Below are positions 18,197 through 24,516 of a DNA stretch of 34,773 nt, one piece after another. A program made the position numbers and the translations under genes. The stretch lies in assembly GCA_017453885.1 (NCBI GenBank), contig JAFTDZ010000109.1, positions 1 through 34,773 of the forward strand, read 5' to 3'. Origin of the DNA: Clostridia bacterium. Its GTDB lineage: Bacteria > Bacillota > Clostridia > Christensenellales > Borkfalkiaceae. The notes beneath the pieces are model-generated. The model was not told the origin of the DNA and ran no database searches. It saw nothing but the letters and a program-made list of their open reading frames with translations. Every line of letters begins with the position of its first letter. The first letter of the stretch is position 1.

Positions 18197-19258
18197 TCAC
18201 AGTATAACTTCTTTTCCCGTTTCGGCGGATTCGTATATCGCTTGCAGTATCTTCATTTCGTTCAAACCCTGTTCGCTCGTAAAATCGGGCTTTGCATTAC
18301 CCTGTATAACGTCAATAAAATGCACGAGATTTTGTCCGTGTCCGCCGTCGGGTTCAGGTATTCTCGGCGCTATATCCACAAGGCGACCGCACTCTTCGGT
18401 ATATATTCGATTATCTTCCGGAATATAACTGAATTTCAATCCCGCTTTTTCACCACGGAGTTCCAAAAAAGCCGTCTCCTTTTCTATATTCGACGCCCAA
18501 CTGAATTCTATCTGCAAACAAGCCCCGTTTTCAAATCGTATAAACCCCATCGCAAGATCCTCTACATCAAAAATCCCGTCGTCTTTCTTCTCTCCGAACT
18601 TCGAGTTAACGGAATCGCTTATGTCGCTGTTCGCAAATTTATTGTAAACGCAACCCGAGACCGAGACCGCTTTGGGATTGCCCATAAAATAAACGGCAAG
18701 GTCTATCATGTGAACGCCGAGATCGACCAAAGGACCGCCCCCCGATTGCGCTTTGGTAGTAAACCAGCCGCCTTTCCCGGGAATCCCGCGCCTTCTAATT
18801 ATGCCGCAACGCCCGCAATATAACTCGCCCGCTTTACCTTCGTCGATATATTGTTTGAAAAATTTAGATACGTTGAGATGCCGGTTGTTGCGCATCGCCA
18901 TATAAACTTTGCCACTCTCTTTTTCCGCGTCTATTAGTTTCTGCATTTCCGAAACGGAAATCGCATCCGGTTTTTCGGTGAAAACGTGCAAACCCTTTTT
19001 CAACGCCGCAACTCCTACGACAGAGTGTAAATAATTTGGCGCGCAAATGTCCACTGCTTCGACTTCGGGATCGTTTATAAGATCCTGCCAAGCCGTATAT
19101 CTATGCGCATCGGGCGGAAATTCCGGATCTTCCATTTTTGCCTCGACAATGTCGCAAAGCGCTACGATCTCAACGTTTTGCATTTTTTTGTATGCAGGCA
19201 AATGTGCATATTTGAATATCCCGCCGCAACCAACAATTCCTAGTTTTATTTTTTTCAT
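18197..19258 (-). CDS. Gfo/Idh/MocA-family NAD(P)-dependent oxidoreductase (first gene of the operon)
   Basis: 353 aa from the ATG at 19258, chosen because the Rossmann signature KKIKLGIVGCGGIFKYAHLP begins right there; upstream TTG (19309) and ATG (19270) starts would only add a non-conserved leader. Ribosome binding is weak, which is odd for the first gene of an operon. EKP motif: VFTEKPDAIS. The catalytic segment is PLVDLGVHMIDLAVYFMG. A Cys-rich insertion reading YCGRCGIIRRR near residue 140 replaces the usual linker. The protein should act on a sugar or glycoside hydroxyl in the cytoplasm. With the second oxidoreductase and the TIM barrel it forms a three-gene head of the operon suggestive of 3-keto-glycoside or inositol-like chemistry. 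Confidence 0.9.
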   Translation of the reverse strand: MKKIKLGIVGCGGIFKYAHLPAYKKMQNVEIVALCDIVEAKMEDPEFPPDAHRYTAWQDLINDPEVEAVDICAPNYLHSVVGVAALKKGLHVFTEKPDAISVSEMQKLIDAEKESGKVYMAMRNNRHLNVSKFFKQYIDEGKAGELYCGRCGIIRRRGIPGKGGWFTTKAQSGGGPLVDLGVHMIDLAVYFMGNPKAVSVSGCVYNKFANSDISDSVNSKFGEKKDDGIFDVEDLAMGFIRFENGACLQIEFSWASNIEKETAFLELRGEKAGLKFSYIPEDNRIYTEECGRLVDIAPRIPEPDGGHGQNLVHFIDVIQGNAKPDFTSEQGLNEMKILQAIYESAETGKEVIL

Positions 19259-19268
19259 AATTAATAAC

Positions 19269-19315
19269 ATAATATTGCTTAAATTTAGTTTGACGAATCC
19301 AAACGGCAATATTAT
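19269..19315. repeat. Nested inverted repeat in the operon leader, candidate operator or stem-loop
   Basis: A perfect 10-bp inverted repeat, ATAATATTGC (19269-19278) with GCAATATTAT (19306-19315), encloses a second one, GTTTG-N7-CAAAC (19288-19304). It lies between the predicted transcription start and the first gene of the operon. It could be an operator for the divergent AraC-type protein or another regulator, or an RNA hairpin that holds the weak ribosome site. Confidence 0.6.
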
Positions 19316-19335
19316 CCCTTTTTCTATCTATTTAT

Positions 19336-19365
19336 ATTTTACAACAAAAGAAGATTTATAATCAA
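19336..19365 (-). promoter_or_regulatory. Candidate promoter of the glycan operon
   Basis: On the minus strand, TTGATT (19365-19360), an 18-bp spacer and TAAAAT (19341-19336). Transcription would start near 19329, giving a leader of about 70 nt that contains the nested inverted repeat. No closer consensus match was seen in the 207-bp divergent region. Confidence 0.5.
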
Positions 19366-19410
19366 CATTAAAATAAAAACTATTCGTTCCAAAAATTGCG
19401 TTTTTAACTC

Positions 19411-19439
19411 TTGACTTATTAAAAGATTCATGATAAAAT
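19411..19439 (+). promoter_or_regulatory. Promoter of the AraC-family regulator gene
   Basis: TTGACT (19411-19416), a 17-bp spacer and TAAAAT (19434-19439), followed by AGGAGG at 19446-19451 and the ATG at 19466. A near-consensus sigma-A promoter. Confidence 0.75.
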
Positions 19440-19465
19440 ACAATTAGGAGGAAATTAGTAAAAAA

Positions 19466-20350
19466 ATGAACTATACCTACGATTTGGCGAAAATAGCAAA
19501 GAGGGAATCCGAAACGGGGAAAACACCGTCGGAAATGAAAAATCCTGCTAAATACGAATCCGACACTGATAGCTCCATCGTGCTGGAAACATCCAATACT
19601 TTTGACAGATGGGGCAATTACCATTTTCATCGCCATTTGGAATTATATTACATTATTTCAGGGGAAAAAGTGATTTTTTTGGGAAATAAAAAATATATCC
19701 TAAAAAAAGACGACGTTTTAATAATCGAAAGTTTTGTTCAACATCTCGTTCTGCCTGACAACGATTCAAGCAGACAATATCTTATAAAGTTGCCGGATAA
19801 TTACTGCTCGCAATATTTATCTTTTATGAAAGGGAGAAAATTAAAAACACCTTTCTTATCAAGCGAAAAAGCCATAGGGCTTAAAAAGTATTTTCATACA
19901 ATCGTAACTGAACACAACATGATGAATCCGATCCTCTTGTATGCAAATATAAATATGCTTTTGGGCGAGATAATCTCTTTATGCGACGTAGAAGAAAATA
20001 TGATCAACATCTCTAACGACAGGATTGAATTGATCGTAAATTATATAAACAAACACTACAGAGAAAAAATAAATCTAAAAACGCTTGCCGATGTTTTTAA
20101 TTACTCTCCTTATTATTTTTCACGTCTTTTTAATAGTCTATTCAATATCGGCGTACCAGAATATATTGCTTATGTCAGACTGAATAATACGATAGAAACT
20201 TTTATGACGACAGACATGTTTTTAACTGAAATTGCTTTGGCGAACGGATTTAATAGCATGCAGACTTTTTACCGGACATTTCATAAATACTACGGAGATA
20301 TTTCTGTTTCCGATTTAAAAAAAGTGGACGCAATAAAAGGAAGCAAGTAA
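19466..20350 (+). CDS. AraC-family transcriptional regulator
   Basis: 294 aa, preceded by AGGAGG 14 nt upstream. The N-terminal half (about 40-130) is a cupin-like ligand-binding domain: HFHRHLELYYIISGE gives the HxH plus Glu pattern and DDVLIIESFVQHLVL the second cupin motif. The C-terminal about 100 residues hold two helix-turn-helix units: INLKTLADVFNYSPYYFSRL and FLTEIALANGFNSMQTFYRT, followed by HKYYG, as in AraC/XylS proteins. It is divergent from the 12-gene glycan operon with a 207-bp shared promoter region, so it most likely senses a mono- or disaccharide product and activates that operon. Codon and base composition are AT-rich, like region A. Confidence 0.93.
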   Translation: MNYTYDLAKIAKRESETGKTPSEMKNPAKYESDTDSSIVLETSNTFDRWGNYHFHRHLELYYIISGEKVIFLGNKKYILKKDDVLIIESFVQHLVLPDNDSSRQYLIKLPDNYCSQYLSFMKGRKLKTPFLSSEKAIGLKKYFHTIVTEHNMMNPILLYANINMLLGEIISLCDVEENMINISNDRIELIVNYINKHYREKINLKTLADVFNYSPYYFSRLFNSLFNIGVPEYIAYVRLNNTIETFMTTDMFLTEIALANGFNSMQTFYRTFHKYYGDISVSDLKKVDAIKGSK

Positions 20351-20356
20351 TATTTG

Positions 20357-20383
20357 TCAAATTAAGTTTTTGTATTTCTGAAT
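20357..20383 (-). pseudogene. Scrap of an IS256-type transposase C-terminus (second copy)
   Basis: On the minus strand this reads QKYKNLI followed by a stop. The larger transposase remnant 66 bp away ends HKYENLI and a stop. The flanking DNA is similar for about 30 bp (20354-20383 versus 20420-20449). It is therefore the tail of an older copy or a partial duplication of the element's end, left just after the regulator gene. Confidence 0.55.
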
Positions 20384-20422
20384 AAACAGGGAATGTCAAG
20401 AAAGGTGTGTAAAATTTTTTTG

Positions 20423-20680
20423 TCAAATCAGATTTTCGTATTTATGCAGCCGCTCCTGAAGGGCGGGATAGACCGAAGGTTGGTTCCTGACCATAGCCCA
20501 ATCTCTGACTTTGCCGCCCTGCCATTTTCGGTAAAGTTCCGTTATTCGTAAATATAATAATTTCAGTAAGGCGTTTTCGTTCGGGAAAGCGCTTTTCTTC
20601 TTTACCTTAAGGATACTCGAATTTACTCTCTCTACCGCATTAGTCGTATACATAATTTTACGTATCACACTTTCGCTAAA
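20423..20680 (-). pseudogene. IS256-family transposase, C-terminal remnant
   Basis: About 86 codons remain. The block IRKIMYTTNAVERVNSSILK matches the C-terminal part of mutator-type (IS256) transposases, where the usual form is IRKVIYTTNAIE. It is followed by FPNENALLKLLYLRI and KVRDWAMVRNQ, also characteristic, and a natural stop at 20423. Everything upstream of FSESVIRKI is missing: the catalytic DDE residues are gone, so this copy cannot move itself. The reading frame that remains is free of stops, which suggests a rather recent deletion. Confidence 0.85.
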
Positions 20681-20684
20681 ACAA

Positions 20685-20723
20685 AAAGTGCGTAAGTCAT
20701 TTTTTTTCTAACTTACACACTTT
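20685..20723. repeat. Hairpin at the edge of the IS256 remnant
   Basis: AAAGTGCGTAAGT (20685-20697) and ACTTACACACTTT (20711-20723) form a 13-bp stem with one G-T mismatch around a T-rich 13-nt loop. It probably derives from abutting element ends. Confidence 0.55.
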
Positions 20724-20849
20724 ATTTTACAATCACCAAAAGCGATTGAGATTTGGAATTGACGGCGAGTTTGTTTCTAATCATTGCCTAATTCCGGACT
20801 CTTAAACCATTTCATTTGGCGTACAATTCTGTTATGCCGAAATAGTATT
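20724..20849. other. Unassigned AT-rich spacer
   Basis: No gene, promoter or repeat could be supported in this stretch between the IS256 remnant and the MITE-like element. Confidence 0.5.
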
Positions 20850-21164
20850 TAAGTGTAACACACCTTATCAATTGTTTTTTTAAGCGGCGATAATGCGGTC
20901 AATGCTATGTTAAAGCCCTTGACAATACGGAAGTATTGCCTGCGGTCTTTGCCTCGCCTTGACGAGTGGTAAAACATATTATTACGATAGTTATTTACTT
21001 CGCATTCTCGCCGCTTAAAATGCGAAGCACCGAAAAGTCGCCGTTTCAGATGATTTTTGTCGAACACGAGCGCAAACGTACTCGCGTACTTCAAGCGAAT
21101 GGTCGGCAAAAAGGGCTGAAACGCCGCCTTTTTCGGAAACTATTGATGAGATATGTTACACTTA
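20850..21164. mobile_element. MITE-like element with terminal inverted repeats and TA duplication
   Basis: A 311-bp unit (20852-21162) begins AGTGTAACACACCTTATCAA and ends with the inverse of AGTGTAACATATCTCATCAA. The ends match at 22 of 26 positions, then diverge, and are bounded on both sides by the dinucleotide TA, the target duplication used by IS630/Tc1/mariner-type elements. The inside is rich in small hairpins: CAATAC-GGAA-GTATTG near 20920, and CTTCGCATT with AATGCGAAG (9 bp) near 20998-21030. A stop-free frame of about 100 codons runs across it on the minus strand, but it includes both terminal repeats and no known domain, so I do not call it a gene. Confidence 0.65.
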
Positions 21165-21234
21165 TTATTACTTTTTCCACCACTTTGCATATTTTACAGT
21201 ATAACATGCCTCTCTTGTGTTCTAAGCAGCATAT

Positions 21235-21438
21235 TCAATATTTACTGTCATCTACTAAATCTGTCTTGATTTTCGTCTTTAATGTTTGGACTTCAAATTC
21301 ATATTGCTCTTTAGTCAACAATTTCCTGTCGTAGAAAATTTGCAAGGTCTCTAACTGTTTCTCAAGCAGCCACTTGTTGTCAGGTTTTAATTCCTTATCC
21401 GATATTTCATCCATATTGGTTTTGTTAAAATTATACAT
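21235..21438 (-). CDS. Small protein with SHOCT-like C-terminal motif
   Basis: 67 aa from the ATG at 21438, which lies 4 bp after the stop of the repeat-protein gene; a longer frame from 21522 would overlap that gene by 80 bp and is less likely. There is no strong ribosome site (GTTAGAAAT precedes), so translation may depend on the upstream gene. The segment LLEKQLETLQIFYDRKLLTK, then EQYEFEV, resembles the SHOCT motif, a roughly 30-residue helical hairpin found at the ends of many bacterial proteins. There are no membrane segments. The function is unknown. It may once have been the C-terminal end of the neighbouring protein, separated by a frameshift. Confidence 0.5.
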   Translation of the reverse strand: MYNFNKTNMDEISDKELKPDNKWLLEKQLETLQIFYDRKLLTKEQYEFEVQTLKTKIKTDLVDDSKY

Positions 21439-21442
21439 ATTT

Positions 21443-22384
21443 CTAACTTTGATATAAAAGTTCAAGTTCTTTTTCAATTTTTTTACTGTATAACCTGAAA
21501 AAGAAATTTTCTCCGCAATCAACGTCTATCATTTCTACGGATTTGATTTTTGCCCGTTCTTTTGCGATTTTATCCGCCATAGCGTCAAACGGCTTCAAAC
21601 CGCAATACGTTACCAACTGTTGCCAACTCTTTAAGTTCAACGCAACCCTTATCCGATCGGCACTGCAACATTTTCCGGGATCTCTCCGCCTGTTAAAATC
21701 CACTTCCGTTTTCGGCAATATCCTGTTATATTCTCTTTTGAAATCCGCAACGTAGTCCCGTTGATAAACCCTTTCCGTCAGATACTCTTCATATAGAACG
21801 GGGATGTGTTCTTCCAACCATTTCAAATATGTCGTTTTCCACTTGTACTTAAAAATACCGTAATACGGTAACTCTTCCGAATCCGCCATTTCGTCTTCTA
21901 TCGGCACCCTGTTGTATTTCTCGAAAAACGATACGAGACAATTTGACATATTTTCGTCATTCCATTTTGCTATCGGATATTCATCGAGCATTTCGAAAAT
22001 ACGCTTTTGTTCTTCACCGTCCAGCAGCTCCGACGCAAGCAAAAGCGCTCGTCTCCTTGTGCTCTTCGGAACTTCATACGACTTGCTGTTTTCGTCAAGC
22101 CATTGTCGCGCCGTCATTCCAAATAAATATTTGAAATTTGTGTGACACGGAAGGTCCGAGTTTTTCTGTAATTCCGTAACCGTCGGTAACCGATTGTTTT
22201 CTATGTAGAAATCGTTAATACAGTCTCGCGCTATCTTTTCAGACCATTGCAGAATCGGCACTCCCGTCGCGAGTTCAGTTAAAATCGCTATTTCTTCTTC
22301 TCTGTTCTTTTCCTTTGAAAGAAGCGAAATTGCCTTATAAATAGCGGTTTTTCTGGTGATCGGCAGTTCTTTCGTGAAATTCAT
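21443..22384 (-). CDS. Tandem-repeat protein resembling HNH-endonuclease-associated repeats
   Basis: 313 aa from the ATG at 22384, chosen over a TTG at 22390 because AGGAG lies 9 nt upstream. Two clear tandem units of about 90 residues are visible. Unit 1 has ILQWSEK, then FYIENNRLPTVTEL, then FKYLFGMTARQWLDEN; unit 2 has IAKWNDEN, then FFEKYNRVPIEDEM, then FKYKWKTTYLKWLEEH. A third, weaker copy is at about 215-275 (FKREYNRILPKTEV, then SWQQLVTYCG). The NR-x-P-x5-L...FG-x-W pattern resembles the repeat attached to homing HNH nucleases and thought to bind DNA. No HNH nuclease motif is present. It starts 33 bp after the premature stop of sigG, in the same direction, next to mobile-element debris. 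DNA binding is inferred; its role is unknown. Confidence 0.65.
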   Translation of the reverse strand: MNFTKELPITRKTAIYKAISLLSKEKNREEEIAILTELATGVPILQWSEKIARDCINDFYIENNRLPTVTELQKNSDLPCHTNFKYLFGMTARQWLDENSKSYEVPKSTRRRALLLASELLDGEEQKRIFEMLDEYPIAKWNDENMSNCLVSFFEKYNRVPIEDEMADSEELPYYGIFKYKWKTTYLKWLEEHIPVLYEEYLTERVYQRDYVADFKREYNRILPKTEVDFNRRRDPGKCCSADRIRVALNLKSWQQLVTYCGLKPFDAMADKIAKERAKIKSVEMIDVDCGENFFFRLYSKKIEKELELLYQS

Positions 22385-22417
22385 TGACAAGTTCTCCTTT
22401 CGCTTGTTTCATGAATT

Positions 22418-22720
22418 TCATCTTGCTAAAATGATCGGGACTGCGTAGGTGGAAAACTTCACGCCGACGGAAAGATCGAAGTTGTCTATCGCCTTGATAA
22501 GCCCCACGCAACCGGCTTGAAACACATCGTCCGAACACGCGCGCTTGGAATAAAACCGCTTTACTATCGACAGCACGAGCCGCATATTGCAGGTTATGAA
22601 TTCTTCCCTTGCGGCCTCGTCGCCCGAGGCTATCCTCTCGAGAAGTTCACGGCTCTTCGCCGCGGTGAGTTTCGGTAGCCCCGAAGTGTTCACGCCGCTG
22701 ATCTCAACTTTGTTTGACAT
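22418..22720 (-). pseudogene. sigG: Sporulation sigma factor SigG, truncated after region 2
   Basis: The 5' end is intact: GGAGG 5 nt before the ATG and the N-terminal NKVEISGVNTSGLP block that is diagnostic of SigG. Region 2 follows: RLVLSIVKRF, DDVFQAGCVGLIKAIDNFDL and VKFSTYAVPII. Full SigG is about 260 aa and continues with a segment close to GEIRRYLRDN; here the sequence instead reads LAR and a stop, giving 100 aa. Regions 3 and 4, which bind the -35 element, are absent, and no matching sequence occurs in any frame of the next 22 kb. It follows sigE by 107 bp as in other sporeformers. The protein could not work as a normal sigma factor; late forespore gene expression would be lost unless another copy or half exists elsewhere. 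Confidence 0.85.
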
Positions 22721-22750
22721 ACGTACCTCCTATGTAACGAGGGGATACAG

Positions 22751-22782
22751 TTAAATATCCGCAAAGTTGAAATTTTTATACC
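22751..22782 (-). promoter_or_regulatory. Candidate forespore (sigma-F/sigma-G) promoter of sigG
   Basis: On the minus strand, GGTATA (22782-22777), a 16-bp spacer and GGATATTTAA (22760-22751). The first box fits the GYWTA pattern of sigma-F; the second has the leading GG and central A of GGNNANAHTR but misses two positions. Its place, 31 bp before sigG, is where a sigma-F promoter is expected. Confidence 0.4.
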
Positions 22783-22827
22783 GGCTTTTTATAAAAGTTG
22801 CCCAAAACGCGCATTATCGGGCATTTT

Positions 22828-23535
22828 TCAGGCTTGATACATTTTGGAAAATTCCTTCTTCAGCCGCGTTACTATGCGCTTTTCGAGGCGGGAAATGTAC
22901 GACTGAGATATACCGAGAAGATCGGCTACTTCCTTTTGGGTGAGTTCGTCGCCGCCGGAAAGACCGAAGCGCAAGGTCATTATCTGCCGCTCGCGCGGGG
23001 AAAGGCTCTTTAACGCCTCGTATAAAAGTTCCTTTTCCACGCCCGTTTCGATATTTTTGAAAACGAAGTCGCTATCGGTGCCGATAACGTCGGAGAGGAG
23101 AAGTTCGTTGCCGTCCCAATCGACGTTGAGCGGTTCGTCGAAGGAAACTTCTCCCTTCTGCCGCACTATTCTGCGAAGATACATAAGTATCTCGTTCTCT
23201 ATACAGCGCGAGGCGTAGGTGGCGAGTTTTATCTTCTTATCCGTATTGAACGACCGCACCGCCTTGATAAGCCCTATCGTGCCTATGGAAACGAGGTCCT
23301 CGAGATCGACGCCGGTATTGTCGAATTTGCGCGCTATGTAAACGACGAGCCGAAGGTTATGCTCTATAAGGTTCTGCCCCGCCTCGTCGTTGCCTTCCAT
23401 CATCTCGGAGAGAAGTTCCTGCTCCTCGTCCGGCGAATACGGAAGGGGCAAGGCTTCGGTACCGCTGACGTAATCGACGCGGTCGCCGCCGAAGATCTTT
23501 ACGAAAAAATTTTTTAACAATTCGGATATTTTCAT
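22828..23535 (-). CDS. sigE: Sporulation sigma factor SigE (pro-sigma-E)
   Basis: 235 aa. The ATG at 23535 overlaps the spoIIGA stop as ATGA, with GGGTGG before it; a longer in-frame start at 23577 lies inside spoIIGA and is unlikely. An N-terminal pro-sequence of about 20 to 25 residues ([12 protein letters not shown]) precedes [13 protein letters not shown], where SpoIIGA would cut. Region 2 reads [20 protein letters not shown] and [20 protein letters not shown]; region 3/4 includes [20 protein letters not shown] and the -35-recognition helix-turn-helix [20 protein letters not shown]. These are near-identical to known SigE. It directs mother-cell transcription after activation by SpoIIGA. 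Confidence 0.97.
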   Translation of the reverse strand: MKISELLKNFFVKIFGGDRVDYVSGTEALPLPYSPDEEQELLSEMMEGNDEAGQNLIEHNLRLVVYIARKFDNTGVDLEDLVSIGTIGLIKAVRSFNTDKKIKLATYASRCIENEILMYLRRIVRQKGEVSFDEPLNVDWDGNELLLSDVIGTDSDFVFKNIETGVEKELLYEALKSLSPRERQIMTLRFGLSGGDELTQKEVADLLGISQSYISRLEKRIVTRLKKEFSKMYQA

Positions 23536-24368
23536 ACGCCACCCGTAAGCAGCCCCGAATGAAGTATTACGTCGCACCGCATGGCGGCGTTATCGGGGCT
23601 GACGCCTATCATCGCATTATCTATTATATTACGATCTTCCCCGCAATATATCACCATACGCTCTATTTCAAAAACAAGTATCCTGCCTTTGCCCTTCAGC
23701 GTTCCGTAGGAAATATAGTGCGCGCCCTTCATTCTGAAAGTACCGCCGAGGATAAGCCTGTCAGCCACCTCTTTGCTGATGACAGAAACGGGCTTGCCGG
23801 TCTTGCCGTCGTAAAGGGTGTTGCCGGTATCTATCATCCCGTCGAGCCGCACGCTTCCGCTTCCGTCGAAAACGGACACTTCGCGCAAAAAGCCGCCTAT
23901 ATCAGCGGTTTTACGCGCATTGCCGAAAAGAACGCCGACGAGTTTCGCAAACAGATAGCCCGATAGGATTATAAAGCCGAACGCCACGTCGCCCGCGGCG
24001 GAAAGGATGGAAAAGCCCGCGTCGGAATCGAATTTCAACCCGAGAAGAAAACACACGCCGATCATCGCGCCGCCCGCGGCGAAGGTGTAAAGCAAAAAGT
24101 AGAGGAACGCCCTTACAAATCCGTAAATATCGTTATACCTGCCGGCAACGAGCGTAATTATCTCGCCGACTATCATCTTGAGAAGAAACGCCACCAAACC
24201 GCCTACGTTCATCAGCGGGAAAAACAAGGCGAAAAGCGTACCCAAAATCGCGGCTGCAATAAGTTGAAACTCCGTAAATTTTATCCTCGCCGTTTTCATC
24301 GCGCCTTTCAGAAGAAGATAATCGAGCACAAGATTGTCGATCACCGCGTATTCTATGTAAACTGCCAT
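23532..24368 (-). CDS. spoIIGA: Sigma-E processing peptidase SpoIIGA
   Basis: 278 aa, with GGAGG 6 nt before the ATG. The N-terminal half has about five membrane segments (first one [15 protein letters not shown]; others to about residue 150). The C-terminal half is an aspartic-protease-like domain with [19 protein letters not shown] near 175-193; the Asp of DTGN is the expected catalytic residue, working as a dimer. It cleaves the pro-sequence of SigE after receiving the forespore SpoIIR signal. Translation is coupled to sigE by a 4-bp overlap. The usual ftsZ gene is not upstream; a helicase gene read in the same direction is. Confidence 0.93.
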   Translation of the reverse strand: MAVYIEYAVIDNLVLDYLLLKGAMKTARIKFTEFQLIAAAILGTLFALFFPLMNVGGLVAFLLKMIVGEIITLVAGRYNDIYGFVRAFLYFLLYTFAAGGAMIGVCFLLGLKFDSDAGFSILSAAGDVAFGFIILSGYLFAKLVGVLFGNARKTADIGGFLREVSVFDGSGSVRLDGMIDTGNTLYDGKTGKPVSVISKEVADRLILGGTFRMKGAHYISYGTLKGKGRILVFEIERMVIYCGEDRNIIDNAMIGVSPDNAAMRCDVILHSGLLTGGV

Positions 24369-24389
24369 TCTGCCCTCCGTGTAGAAAAA

Positions 24390-24454
24390 ATTTTAGCACG
24401 GAAAGCGTTGCCGAAAAAGCGACGTTTTGTTTCTGTTTGAAACGTTTTGTCGAA
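24390..24454 (-). promoter_or_regulatory. spoIIGA-sigE promoter region with two candidate Spo0A boxes
   Basis: Two matches to the 0A box TGNCGAA occur on the plus strand: TGTCGAA at 24448-24454 and TGCCGAA at 24409-24415. A -10-like TAAAAT on the minus strand (24395-24390) lies downstream, with no good -35 at the normal distance. This resembles the Bacillus spoIIG promoter, where Spo0A replaces the -35 contact. One box would overlap the -35 region and the other lie about 39 bp upstream. Confidence 0.5.
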
Positions 24455-24465
24455 ACGGGCGCAAT

Positions 24466-24498
24466 AAAAAAACGCCGTTTTTCGCGCATTAACGACGT
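24466..24498 (-). terminator. Rho-independent terminator of the helicase gene
   Basis: On the minus strand, ACGTCGTT, an 11-nt loop, AACGGCGT and seven T residues: an 8-bp stem with one G-T pair, about 20 bp after the helicase stop. It separates helicase transcription from spoIIGA. Confidence 0.7.
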
Positions 24499-24516
24499 TT
24501 TTCGACTTGCTTTGGT

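Larger units (their letters stand above)
20402..20723 (-). mobile_element. Internally deleted IS256-family element
   Basis: The unit carries only the C-terminal part of a transposase. Possible ends on the minus strand are AAAGTGTGTAA at 20723 inward and, as its inverted partner, AAAGGTGTGTAA at 20401-20412. These are similar but not identical, so the exact limits are uncertain. The left end meets the transposase tail almost directly, as if the central kilobase had been deleted. Confidence 0.5.

Noticed and set aside
20849-21109. An 86-codon minus-strand open frame inside the MITE-like element
   Set aside because: It starts with TTG without a ribosome site, overlaps the hairpins, ends within the terminal inverted repeat and matches no family I know. 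It is better explained as chance within a GC-balanced repeat element.
20350-22418. A complete skin-like excision element inside sigG
   Set aside because: No recombinase gene and no 3' half of sigG are visible on this side; it remains only a hypothesis for the wider contig.
22418-22540. A simple frameshift in sigG as the cause of truncation
   Set aside because: None of the three frames after the break encodes anything like the next SigG segment (close to EIRRYLRDN), so sequence has been replaced rather than shifted.
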